Source of the DNA: Takakia lepidozioides
Taxonomy: Eukaryota > Streptophyta > Takakiopsida > Takakiales > Takakiaceae
NCBI GenBank assembly: GCA_030704615.1
Contig: CM060734.1
Location: 16,370,001 to 16,430,000 of the forward strand
Reading direction: 5' to 3'
DNA length: 60,000 bases
Positions 9,795 through 19,954 of this stretch are shown here, piece after piece. A program made the translations under genes and the position numbers. Each line of letters begins with the position of its first letter. Positions within the stretch are counted from its first letter, which is position 1. The notes beneath the pieces were generated by a model, which saw only the letters and a program-made list of their open reading frames with translations, was not told where the DNA came from and searched no databases.

Positions 9795-11790
9795 TTGTTC
9801 GGAGGAAACCAAGGCAGGGAAGTGATGGTATACTCGGTATCAACCGAGGCACTTCCGGAGTTCAAATTGTTGACCGAGCTCTTTTCCATGTCCGCCAAAC
9901 AGGTTGGTCTGCAGGAACAAGAGATTCCTCAGAAGGAAAACGGCGAGATTATTGACATGAGAATTGTAGGGGAGGCCGACTTGGAAAGGGATGTCATGAA
10001 ACATAGCGCCCCCTACATTCGCTATTTGCAGCAGGGATCAAGCAGATCTCGGTTTGAACCAGGATCGACTTTCACGTCAGAACCGACATTGCAGTTGGTG
10101 GACATGTCAGTTGGAGGAGAATCACCAAAGATGGTGAAGGTGGGAGCCCACTTGACAGCAGAGCGGCCTTTAGAGCATCAAGCGCTGTTCAAGGAGTTTC
10201 GGGATATCTTTGCATGGTCCTACACCGAATTGAAGGGAGTACCTTCTTACGTGGCAATGCATTCCATTCCCCTGATTCCAGGAGCTACCCCAAGACGACA
10301 ACGAGAGAAAAGGATGAATCTCGGTGCAACGCAAGGATCATTTCCCCTTGTCATTCATAGATACCTTGGTGGGAGAAGTAGCAGGGAAGGAACTCTACTC
10401 TTTCATGGATGGGTTTTCCGGGTACAATCAGGTGTTGATTGACCCAAAGGACGTGTTGAAAACCACCTTTACTTCACCTTGGGGGACATTTGCCTATACA
10501 AGGATGCCCTTTGGTTTGTGCAACGCACCCCTGACATTTCAGAGGGTAATGACATATGCATTCTCATACATTGTAAGGAGGAAGTTAGTCATCTTTTTAG
10601 ATGACTTTTGTTGCAATGGAAATGCAAAGGATCACATTGCCGTATTACAGGAGTGCTTCATCCGGTGCAGAGAGAATGGGATCTCTCTCAACCCAATGAA
10701 GTGCGTGTTTGCAGTCACACATGGACTGCTATTAGGGCACATAGTGTCCAGAGAGGGCGTGGCGACTGACCCAGCAAAGGTGAGCGCCATAGTCGAGCTT
10801 CCCGCACCAGAGACATCTTCTAAGGTGAAGGGATTCCTTGGCCACACAGGGTGGTATAGGAAATTTATGGACAAGTATGCAGCAGTGGCCTTACCTCTGA
10901 CTCGATTATTGAAGAAGAACCAGATATTTTCTTGGGATGCAGGGTGTCAGGAGTTTTTCGAGACACTCAAGCAACGCTTGGTTTCCGCCCCAGTATTGAC
11001 AGCTCCCGATCGGAACAGGCCTTTCCATGTTTACGTTGATGCTTCAGCGGTGGCCGTAGGCTGTGCCCTTTGCCAACCAGATGCTGAGGGCCATGATCAT
11101 CCGATATCCTTCGCCAGTCGACAGCTGACCTTCGCGGAAACAAGGACGTATAGCACCATGGAGCGGGAGGCTCTGGGAATGATTTTTGTCGTGAAGAAGT
11201 ATCGGCACTATTTGTTGGAGACACCTTTCACATTTTTCGTTGATCACATGGCATTACGATACCTGATCAACAAGCCCGATTTGACGGGGAGAATAGTCAA
11301 GTGGATTATTCTACTTCAGGAATTTGACTACAAGGTAGTCTACAAGCCCGGAAGGCTTAATGCTCAGGCCGATCACCTTTCCCAATAATCGAAGAAAATA
11401 GGAGACGAGCCTATTGACGATGATTTTCCGGATGCATTCTTGTTCTCCATAGAGACAGTTCCTCCATGGTATGAGAACATTGCTCAATATTTGAGCACCC
11501 TGGAATTTTCCCCAGGAGTGGATCGACATGCGCGACGAAGGCTACAACTGCGCAGCGTGAAATTTGCTCTTGTAGGAGGGCAACTTTATAGAAGGGGATT
11601 GGATGGACTCTTGAGGCAATGCATCACCCCGGAGGAGGTTCCCCAGATTTTAGAGTCAACTCATGACAACATGTATGGAGGACACTTTGCAGGGCGGCTC
11701 ACAGTGTAGAAAGTCTTAAGGGCAGGATACTATTGGCCCTCCATGTTCAAAGATGCGCACATGCATATGCGGAGATGCGACTCTTGTCAA
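9795..11790 (+). pseudogene. pol: G3 RT-RNase H-integrase zinc finger
   Basis: The 9795 frame carries the pre-RT region (FAWSYTELKGVP, IPGATPRRQREKRMN). The RT proper continues in the 10324 frame with FPLSFIDTLVGEVAG, SFMDGFSGYNQV, MPFGLCNAPLTFQ and FLDDF in place of YxDD. RNase H follows (VYVDASAVAVGCAL, STMEREALG, FFVDHMALRYL). About 60 residues normally found between RRMN and DHFPL, including the RT finger motifs, are missing at 10317-10330. After the stop at 11386 the integrase zinc domain appears (THDNMYGGHFAG ... RRCDSCQ) with an internal TAG at 11707, and ends at the 11790 break. Confidence 0.85.
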
Positions 11791-11813
11791 CCATGCTCCT
11801 TGGCGTAGTTGTA

Positions 11814-13731
11814 CTCTACTGGAGATGGCTTCCTCTCAAACGCGCGTTGCTACACATGCCACAAATTAAAGTCAGTTCTTCGCGATGATGGATCCAGAAA
11901 GAAGACATAACAAAATCCATAGGGAAGTACGACTTACAAGATAAAACCCTTGGATCCGCCGGCACCCCACTTGTGTGTGGATTCGTGCTTGTCAAGGCAG
12001 ACTGTTGTTGCTTCGCGTGTCCAGTCAAATTTGGCCTTGTTTGTGGCATCGGTCTCTCCCGCAATGAGTGCATCCCACGATATCTATGCCCCCCCCCCCA
12101 ACAATTAGTGAATTACACACATACGTTGCATCGAATCCACCTCATTAATGCACATGCGACAAATGGAAGGTGACATGATTCAGGATTTGCCAACCTGTGT
12201 AATTCCATAAGTTGGTTTGGGTATGGCCCCCTTTTCCATTGCCCTCCGAATGATCTGTCTGGCACGGTACCTCCTATCCTTCAAGTTTCGCCCCACCATC
12301 TCCATCACCCTTGTGTCACTCCAACTGCCCGGAAACTGGCGGTCTAACTCACGGGCATACGCCCACTTCGCGCCAAAGTGCTGATCAGCCCACTCGATGT
12401 GCAAAGGGAACCACCTCAATGCGAGTTCGAAGGCTGGCTTCTTCATAGCCTCCCAGAACGCACCGCAGGGGTCACCATGGCGATTCACCTCCACCGGCGG
12501 CTCCACAATCTTTGCCAACTCCACGTCCTGTATTGCTAAGGACATGTTCTTCTTCCCACCCTCTCCCTTCTTTGTAGCCTCCTTCCCCTGCTCCTTTGTT
12601 ACCCCACTGCCCTCCCCCGCATGCACACTCACCCCTTCCTCTCCATGGGACTTCTTCTTCTTCTTCTTCTTTTCCTTCCCCTTCTCCACGACCATCTCCT
12701 TCCCCTTTCCCGCTACTTCCTCTCTCTCCTTCTCCCTCTCCCTTCTCTCTCTCCCCTCGGCAGCCCCTTCATTGATGGTAAAAGGGATCTCGAGAGATCG
12801 AGGCCTCTTCTTCTTACCTTTGGTGTTTGGGTCCTTCATGAACACCACGTGCTCTCCCTCATTGGCAACCCCACTGGACTGCACCAATGAGGCCAGCCAT
12901 GTTGCTGCCTCCTGAAGACAAATAACCCCTCCAAATTCAAAAAAAGAAACAAACAACAAAGAAAATCATGCATACAAAGGAAATGATAAATCATGGAACA
13001 AGGTGCGACAGTTGTACCTTTGCAAGCTTGGAATCTACTTCCAGTGGCGCTCCGGGAGGGGATAGAGCGGGCACATCCGGCAACGGGGACTCCTGCCATC
13101 CTGTAGTCCAGGCCCTTCTTTGCTGACCGCTCAGGCTCAGGGGGCAGTGTCGCTGATCGGCTAGGCTGCTCAGAACCGGCCCATACCTCCTCCTCTCCCC
13201 CCCCCAAATGCGTATCAGGGTAGAAGCCCTCACCCGGCTTGACTTCTTTGAGGCGCTTCGCTATCTTGGCCACTTCATTGGCCCTCCTCGTCTCCTCCTC
13301 TTTCATCGACAACAATGGTCTGGCAATGGAGGCTTTCAAAGGCCCTTGAACTTGACGTTGGGCCTTGGCAAGTGCAGCCTTTGCTGCGGAGGAAGGGGTT
13401 GCTATGGGGGTGACATCCAAAAGTTGCCCATACCGGGCCCCCGAACGGGTGATGTGCTTGCCAAGGTACATTTCACCTGTCTTGGTGGCCGGGGGTGTGC
13501 TCAACTGAGCATCCGGCTCAGCAACAACCTCTCGAATAGGAGAGCTGGTTGAGCCGGCCCCTGGCGCATCCAAGATGTGGACAAGAGGGGGGGTACTGGC
13601 CTCGGGGGGCATACGAGCCCTCCGGCTGCGGCTGTCGACGGGGCTGGTTAACCGTGAGTCACATGTGCCAGCAGAGCAAATGGATTGTCCGCCCTTTTCT
13701 TTGGGGCAGGGGACTTCTTCTCTTTCCCCAT
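11814..13731 (-). CDS. Spliced gene, probable CACTA accessory ORF (TnpA-like position)
   Basis: Proposed exons are 13731-13018, 12911-12195, 12083-11938 and 11849-11814. Splice sites are GT-AG and the first three exons join in phase 0 (SKLAK to EAATWLASLV; TYGITQ to ISWDALIAG). The start MGKEKKSPAPKKRADNPF is the first ATG after an acceptor-like CAG. Exon 1 is Pro/Ser-rich and needs at least one frameshift, likely at the run of nine C near 13200. Exon 2 has a Lys/Glu block (about 12580-12780), then a Trp-rich region (FWEAMKKPAFELALRWFP) and DRRYRARQIIRRAM. Exon 3 contains THKWGAGGSKGFI. I do not recognise the family. It reads towards the CACTA end that would lie on its left once the inversion is undone, which suggests the second CACTA protein. 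Confidence 0.55.
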
Positions 13732-13976
13732 AAGCTAGCACCTGTCATGCAAACCCACAAGTTGGCCTCATTAGGAAACAACCTCTACATTCCAGATCAA
13801 AAACAAAAAAAACCAAGCATGTCGGGGGCTGAGAGCAGCAAGTGCTCGGGGTCTCGAGAGGGGGCAACAAAGAGAAAAGAAAAAGGTGGGGGGGAGTGAG
13901 CACCACCACCAGCTGCTGAGCACCACGGGCTCAGTCACTCCCCCCCTCCTAATTTCTTTTTTTTTGGTTTCCTGAT
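13732..13976. repeat. Upstream region with foldback hairpin
   Basis: Between the - strand gene and the first long repeat, a G-rich arm (GGGGAGTGAG near 13891) faces CTCAGTCACTCCCC near 13930. They are flanked by GGCAACAAAG...AAAAGGTGGGG and its approximate complement with CT-rich sequence. The same inverted structure precedes the third long repeat at 40058-40185. Confidence 0.5.
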
Positions 13977-13980
13977 CTCT

Positions 13981-14006
13981 CCCTCTCTCCCTCTCCCTCT
14001 ATAAAT
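13981..14006 (+). promoter_or_regulatory. Pyrimidine patch and TATA box
   Basis: CCCTCTCTCCCTCTCCC runs directly into TATAAAT at 14000-14006, the layout of a plant core promoter. It recurs at 19978-19984, as TATAACT at 40234, and as TTTATAAA on the - strand in every unit of the tandem array (first at 23966-23973). Confidence 0.65.
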
Positions 14007-14510
14007 CTTTGGATTTCATCTGGCCTTAACCTTTTGAGGTTATTTAGTTTTTCATCCCTGCCTTTTTCATCCAAATCTGGATGATTTTATTTTATTGGAT
14101 GATGAAACTTAATATACAGAAAGCTAGAGTTACCGTCTATTTTTTTCATCTAAACTGGATGATCTACATAAATAATGTTTACCTATTATAAAATCCAAGA
14201 GAATAATAAAACTACCATCATAAATGATGGCTGTTATTAAACCTAAACCTATACCATAACCCTAAAAGATACATTTCTATGGGATGTCATCCAGTGACAA
14301 AATGCCTATCTTGGTAAAATGTGATATTTCATCCATCCTGGATGAAAAATCGGGAAGTTTTGCCCTAAGCAGGCCGACACACTTCAAGCACTGAACTCGT
14401 GCTTCAGTGAACCTTGATGATGCGCCGTATAAACCTGCTCCCCTGCTGCTACATGGTACTCGTGATTGCTGGCTCTTGGGATGCGCAGTGGTGGTTAAAC
14501 AGATTCTTCT

Positions 14511-14973
14511 ATGGCAGACGACAAAGCCGTGATTGCTCTGATCAGGAACTCATGGTTCTTTATTTTGCAGCGGCGCTTTTACTCCTTGTTGGGAAGTACT
14601 CTATCCCTATTTATCTACAGATTACTTGTTGCTCTCTCTTCGTGTATGAGCCACTCTCTAGCTGTGAACGCTTCTACTCTGATTGCGTTCTGTTGGAGAC
14701 AATCTGTTGGACGCCATGGCGCAGGGCATACCACAAACACTCAAGGTTTTTTGAGTTTACCATTGCTTGAATTGTGATATGTACTTGCTTTAGAATTCAA
14801 CACTGACATGGATAGCAACTGTGAAGACCTGCCACTTACCTGCTGCATCCTCACTAACACACATCGCTATGTGGTGGTTTTTGGGACGGGCACAGGTGAG
14901 GGTCTTCACTTGTCTTGATTTCTTGAAGCTTGCAGTTCCTGTTCTTGCAAGTGTGGATACTGCTGCTGCCTAA
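14511..14973 (+). CDS. Three-exon ORF inside the left long repeat
   Basis: Exons are 14511-14745, 14794-14895 and 14936-14973. Both introns are GT-AG and both interrupt after the first base of a codon, so the frame stays open across the joins. Exon 1 starts MADDKAVIALIRNSW and holds a hydrophobic stretch; exon 2 encodes CCILTNTHRYVVVFGTGT; exon 3 ends early at TAA. Against the diverged copy at 40744, exon 1 has 10 substitutions after the start codon, 6 of them synonymous. The overlapping frame from 14414 accumulates mainly replacements, so I prefer this one. Family and function are unknown. Confidence 0.5.
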
Positions 14974-15832
14974 GCTGCTGATGCCATCTGCTGTTTCAAA
15001 CTGCCACCATGCCGCTTCAGACCTGCTCCAAGATTTCTCCAATGAGGATCTGCTTCTCTCCTTACCCCTGTTTACGGTTTTTTACAACCACATTTGCATG
15101 TGTAGGAGTTTAGCTATGAAGGATACAAGGATACAAAATAGCAGTTATTACTTTGACTGCCTTGATACTTGGCTCTGAAATGAGAACTCTTGGTATGACT
15201 CTGATGGATCAAAAGGATAGGCTTTGATAGATAACACACATTCTTCAAGGCCCTCATATCATTTTGGTTTCATGGCTTGATAACAAACAGGGGTTTCTGA
15301 GCTGCTCTTTCACCTTGGCAGAACTACTTTATGTGGCCTTAAAATACCATTCTAGGCCTATACCTGCTTAAGGGGGCTCTACACTGTTGTTTCTTCTTCC
15401 TTTTTAAGAATCTTGCTTATATCTTGGTTCTAAAACATCATCTTCAAACCAAACCTGCAATCTGGTTTTTGAAATGAGTTTAAAATGGATTCTTGAGATG
15501 ATGATGTGTACTATGGTGCTTTCATGATATGAATGACCTGGAATCCCACCCTCCCGCCCTGTTTTTTCAGAGACCCTGAAATGTAATTGGGTATTCAAAT
15601 GAGATTGTAAACATGAAAGAGAATGTTAGATGGTGCCCTGTAAAGGGCTGTTTTGTCTTTCAATGACAATGACCTTAGCGGTCTTGTCCATGTCTTGACA
15701 TGACATGTATATCTTCCCTCTCTTTATTTGATCAGTGTACTTAGTGGTTTTTGTACACACCATCTACCCTTACCTTTCTCCTTTTCACCTTCTCATTTTG
15801 TTATATTGACAAATGTTCTTGGGGGGCTTTGA

Positions 15833-17080
15833 CAGAGAGTCACCAAAGGAGGTCCTAGCTGGAATGAGGACCTCATAGCCCTGGGGTATCAGTCCCCACT
15901 ACCTCCTCCAATTCCTGCTGTGCAGGCAACCCTCGCACAAGTCACACCAAGTGACTTCCATGCTACATTGCAAAAGATGGATATTGAGGCCGTGGAAAAT
16001 TCAGGTGATGAAAACCCCGTGTTATTACTTGAAACCTTTTTGGAAAATTGGGTTGCACTTGGCATCATGGCAAATAAGAATGGCAGGTACCTGGAGAAGC
16101 TCCAGGAATTCAATACTAAAATTATTGAGGTACTGGAAGATGATGCCGAGGAGCTGATACAATGGGAAAAGAAGGGATCAGCCATTGAGGCAGCTCTTAG
16201 AATGGCGAACCCAGAAGATGACCAGACTGTCTCCACGCAGAAATCTACAAACACATCTGAAAAAGACTTCATCCCTTCTGTAAGTAATCACCCAATCCTT
16301 GGGCACATGATTTTACCGGATGAAGAAAAAGAGGCAGTGAGAGAATTCTGTGAACAAGTAGAAATCTCACAAGTGGAACAAGAAAGGGCAGCAGGTGCCA
16401 CTCCTGGAAATCTGCAATTTGTCCCTTGGTTGCCTCCCCGTGCAGTTGAATTAGAGGTTGCCAATAACGATCACATGATGTGGCACCCACATGCTAATAT
16501 CAATTTATTGGCACCCATTTCTATTGAAATGTGGGTCAAATGGGGCAACATAACTCCTGCTGAACGCAGTAGGTGTGCACAGGATGCTAAGGAGGGTTTT
16601 CAGAGAATAAAAAATGAACCTATTGCTGTGGCATGGCCACTAAGGACCTTCTACTACAAGCTCTGTGACAAAGGTGAGAACCTTACCCTGAGGACCAAAA
16701 ATGACTTGCCGACTGGTTCGGCCAGATCCAAAAATCACAAGAGTCAACTCTTCAATTGGCATCGTCCCTACATAAGATGTAACTGTGGACAAGGAGGGGC
16801 ACCCTCTTCTTGCATTGGGAGTGTTGCTTGGTTTGACCATATGGTATGGTATATGCTGAACAATCTGATTGTGTTCTTCCCTGATGATGCCTATCCTTCG
16901 GTGCAAACCAAGTATTACAGCTTTCTGGTATGGATCATGCGGGCTGCCAGATCTGCCGTTCTTGCACAAATTACCTTCCAGATGACCCGGGGCTTCATAA
17001 TGGAAGCAGCTTGTGAATTCTCAATTGACCCCCAAGCCAAGTTGCTTGGGAAGTTAGGAGAATCGGACTTTTTCAGGCAG
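15833..17080 (+). CDS. Gag-like ORF of the retroelement
   Basis: The frame is open from just after an acceptor-like TTTGACAG at about 15832 and has no ATG near its start (QRVTKGGPSWNEDL), so translation probably begins in an upstream exon of the long repeat. The roughly 400 residues include an acidic N-terminal third, HPILGHMILPDEEKEAV, and a Trp/Cys-rich region with YIRCNCGQGG. The end (PQAKLLGKLGES) is cut by the inversion breakpoint near 17080; the continuation is on the - strand from 18685 (ARYIEKLVKPGSFSDSLH). Position before an Arg/Gly-rich segment and RT suggests a nucleic-acid-binding, gag-like protein, but I recognise no domain. Confidence 0.6.
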
Positions 17081-18685
17081 GTTTAGTGTAAAGTCAGTGA
17101 TGGAATCAATAATCCAATAGATAGCAGTAGATACTTTGAAAAATTGCTCATAAGTATGCAGCCTTGTCTTGGCCCATTCTTTTACCAATGGTAGAAGATC
17201 CATGGTAGCCCTTGTAAGAAGGCTAGCAAGTTCACTGAAAACACATTTATGGGCATTGGTAATCCATCTGTATTTTTTCTTATGTAGCTTGTAGATTCCC
17301 ATAATGTAAGGTAATCTACAGGAGGGAGCAGATATCTCCGGAATCAGACTCTGTACTTCCACGGAAATGTTTCCTAGAGCAAGGTCAGGTGGCAGCCATA
17401 CCTCAGCTTGCTTGCATGGTGTAAAGTCTTTACCCATCAATCTGTGGAAGGCTTGAGTTCTTATGTGCTTCACACACATAAAACATACGTTGTTGTTAGC
17501 CTTGTCAAGACCAGAAAAATACAGGTGATTGAGAAGCCATGAAAGTTCATCTTTTGCCTCTTTTACAGTAAGAGGATTGCGCTCATGGTGAGTGAAGTCG
17601 TACCTTCCTCTGCCGGCTTTTTGTTTCAATCTATCCCAGCATGTGTTTTTTACCCATTGGCTGCAGGATGCTGCCCAAGATTCACATGGGTCTATATGTA
17701 AAATTTCACAGGTTCTATGGAAAGCCAGAGACACTTGTTCAACAACGTCTTTCAGCAAAGTACGTTTGAGAAGGATGTGATTCATACCTAGGCTGAATAG
17801 TTCTTTCAGCCTTGCGTGTCTAATAATATTTAGGTCCATGGTACGTACGTGTTGCGTAGGTGTAGAACCAGATAGATGGAATTCTGTTTTGTATCTGCAT
17901 CCTGAAAATCATGAAACCTCTTGGCACTGTCACATAGACAATCTGGTGAGTGAATCAGGTCTTGCATAAAGCAAAATCACGGAAAACAGCAGCAGGCTGA
18001 TAGTATTCAGAGCTGCTTTGTTTATGATATGTCCATCCAAAGACTATCTCATCGATGAGAATAGCCAAGTCATTTTGTCCAAATTCCAAAAAAGCTTCTT
18101 TTATCAAGTTCCTAGGGTTTATCCACTCCATAGCACGGTTTGGGTACAACATATGAATGAATCCCAAGGGAGCAGGTTTTGCTGCCTGTTTTATGAATTT
18201 CCTGCCATGGGCATGAGTTTCAATTTGTCTACAACCATCCTCAAGACCAAACAACGCATCTGCACATGCAAAGTAGAGGAACATACCAAAAATGAGATTT
18301 TTAAAGATCTGTCCATGATCCAAAATCTCGTTTGCGTATTGGGGAGAACTCGTCAGTGATACGACGAGTCTTGTATGACTCCTGGCTGGCGATGTTGATG
18401 GTGGTACTGGAATTAGCACCCGAACCCCCAAGTGATGACCGATTCGTTGCTCTTGAATTCTTAGAGGTGTTGGTAGAGTATTGCCCCCTGCCAGAGCGTC
18501 CTCCTCTTTGGTAGAGACCTCTTCCACGACCAGGGGTACCTCTGCCTCGAGTGGCATTGTTCTTGCCTTGTTGAGGAGGCGTCTGCCCCTCCATACGCTG
18601 CCGTTTGTAGCTGTTGAATTGTGGCCTGTGAAGGCTGTCTGAAAAAGACCCAGGTTTCACAAGTTTCTCAATGTATCTGGCCCCA
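17081..18685 (-). pseudogene. Inverted block: Arg/Gly-rich segment and RT fingers
   Basis: From 18685 the - strand reads ARYIEKLVKPGSF, then an Arg/Gly-rich stretch (RGRGTPGRGRGLYQRGGRSG, near 18480-18550), then further coding sequence with frame breaks. The 17839-17054 frame carries an RT N-terminal half with LPYIMGIYKLHKKKYRW, the KLHK motif of Penelope-like RTs. The palm with catalytic residues is on the + strand from 18686. Both ends of the block fall inside otherwise continuous coding sequence, so this is an internal inversion after insertion. Confidence 0.7.
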
Positions 18686-19665
18686 ACATCTTTGTTGCTG
18701 ACATTACACAATGCTATGAGAACATACCTTTGACAGGACAGGATAACTTAGGGGATGCCATTGAATACGTGGTGAAGATTGCATTCCAGCAACACCATCG
18801 GTCTCACCCCCGAGCACGTCATACTCTATGGATTCCAGCCAAAAACGGTACTTTCGGAAAAAGTAGATGGGGCACGTCTTCCCCAAAATCAGGTACCTGG
18901 ATTGAACTTTCTGAAGTCAAACTACTTATGCTCCACAAATGGCTTATGTCACACTGTTTTGTCGCCTTAGGGGACCGTGTATGGCAGCAGATTTCTGGAA
19001 TACCTATGGGTTTTTCATGCTCACCATTATGGTGCAACATGTACTTCCTTTCTTATGAAATCAAATTCATCTTAAGGCTTGCAGCTTTAGGACAATTCCA
19101 GCTTATGCCTATGTTTAAATCTGCCTTCAGATACATTGATGATATATGCTGGCTAAATGTGGGTGATGCAATGCTATTCCTGGACCCACGGGCAGACAGA
19201 AGCAGCAACAACCCTTGGTGGATCTACCCACTCAATGTAGTGGAGATCAAACCTGAGCTACTACGCACTAAAAACGATTCCCAATACGTGGGGTTGGAAG
19301 CTTGTTTCATGAATATCCAGATTACAGTCTCAAACTGTGACACAGGTGAGTTCCATTTCCAGAAATATGACAAGAGAAGACTACTTCCTTTCTCTTACAC
19401 TCAATATATCCAGTTCTTATCCAATAGGCCTGTGAATCAATCTTACAACATTGTGATTTCACAAGCTGTGCCTATTCTATACATTTCCAGCAATGCTGAT
19501 CTGGCTGGGAAGGAGTGTAGCATTCTGATTAACACTCTTGGGAGGAATGGTTTCAAGACCAGAAAACTTGCTCGTATCTTGACAAAATTCCTTGAACGTG
19601 GTTCATTCCCTGGCCTGCTCTTCCCTGTACAAGAGCTTATTGAGAAACTGAAAGGTACTTTCTAA
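18686..19665 (+). CDS. Reverse transcriptase palm and thumb, Penelope-like
   Basis: The frame is open from about 18686, upstream of the first in-frame ATG-like codon, and begins FVADITQCYENIPL, where the Asp is the first catalytic residue. GIPMGFSCSPLWCNMYF (motif B) and FRYIDDICW (motif C, two catalytic Asp) follow, then KYDKRRLLPFSY and a thumb to the stop at 19663. The closest type I know is the RT group with KLHK fingers and GIPMG motif B, which I place tentatively among Penelope-like elements; the LINE and LTR types fit less well. The palm is undamaged, but the fingers are inverted upstream, so this copy cannot make a whole enzyme. Confidence 0.75.
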
Positions 19666-19867
19666 AAACCTATACAGAGCTATGTTATACCATTGAACTC
19701 TACGTTCTTTTCTAAGTGATACTATACTAGTGTTGCTATGATACATTTTATGCCATCATTTCATTCTTGATCCGAGGAAGTGAGGATGTAGGATTCTACT
19801 CCTTTGGATAAATATTATCTGAGGATAGAACTACATGAAAGAGGGAAAACCTTATGAGAAGAGGTCT

Positions 19868-19917
19868 GGTATGCACTCCCTTACGGGGTGAGTGCATACC
19901 ACACTTACTCCGTAAGG
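19868..19917 (+). other. Predicted RNA pseudoknot before the right long repeat
   Basis: GGTATGCACTC (19868-19878) pairs perfectly with GAGTGCATACC (19890-19900). The loop CCTTACGG (19879-19886) is perfectly complementary to CCGTAAGG (19910-19917) outside the stem, extendable to 11 pairs with one G-U. This interleaved pairing is an H-type pseudoknot or two competing hairpins. It lies 200 bases after the RT stop and 38 before the right repeat, where an RT recognition signal would be expected. Confidence 0.55.
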
Positions 19918-19954
19918 TTCTGCCATGCCAGGGGATTGGCTGGTGGGTCCCTCT

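Larger units (their letters stand above)
651..11783. other. Inferred 11.1-kb inverted segment
   Basis: The left breakpoint lies at TTGACAA (644-650) and the right one at its reverse complement TTGTCAA (11784-11790). The left flank is G3 integrase on the - strand, and the right end of the segment is G3 polyprotein on the + strand, ending in the zinc-finger motif RRCDSCQ. Reversing the segment joins the G3 halves at this motif. It also puts G1 5' sequence (1744-5776) in the + orientation, matching the G1 3' half at 52261. The 7-bp inverted match could be microhomology or filled-in staggered ends. Confidence 0.7.
5777..11790 (+). mobile_element. Ty3/gypsy element G3, 5' part
   Basis: A long LTR and leader is followed by gag, protease, RT, RNase H and the integrase zinc finger. 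There is no chromodomain, and the RT/RNase H wording (RMPFGLCNAPLTFQRVM, VYKPGRLNAQADHLSQ) is distinct from G1/G2, pointing to a non-chromovirus gypsy lineage. It ends at 11790 inside the CxxC half of the zinc finger; the rest is at 1-650 on the other strand. Confidence 0.85.
13977..15721 (+). repeat. Long direct repeat, left copy (pseudo-LTR)
   Basis: It starts in a CT-rich tract and ends CTTCCCTCT. The first 350 bases carry repeated TTTTTCATCC and GGATGAAAAA motifs. A three-exon ORF follows (14511-14973), then about 700 bases without a supported gene. Near identity to 19955-21699 implies recent insertion or gene conversion. Confidence 0.9.

Noticed and set aside
14050-14350. Hammerhead ribozyme in the long repeats, as in many Penelope-like elements
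   Set aside because: GATGA and GAAA pieces occur, but I could not find the conserved core in the right order with three stems.
14414-14770. 118-codon ORF starting MMMRRINLL in the long repeat
   Set aside because: It overlaps the three-exon ORF in another frame. Between copies the differences in this frame are mostly amino-acid replacements, while the 14511 frame shows mostly synonymous ones.
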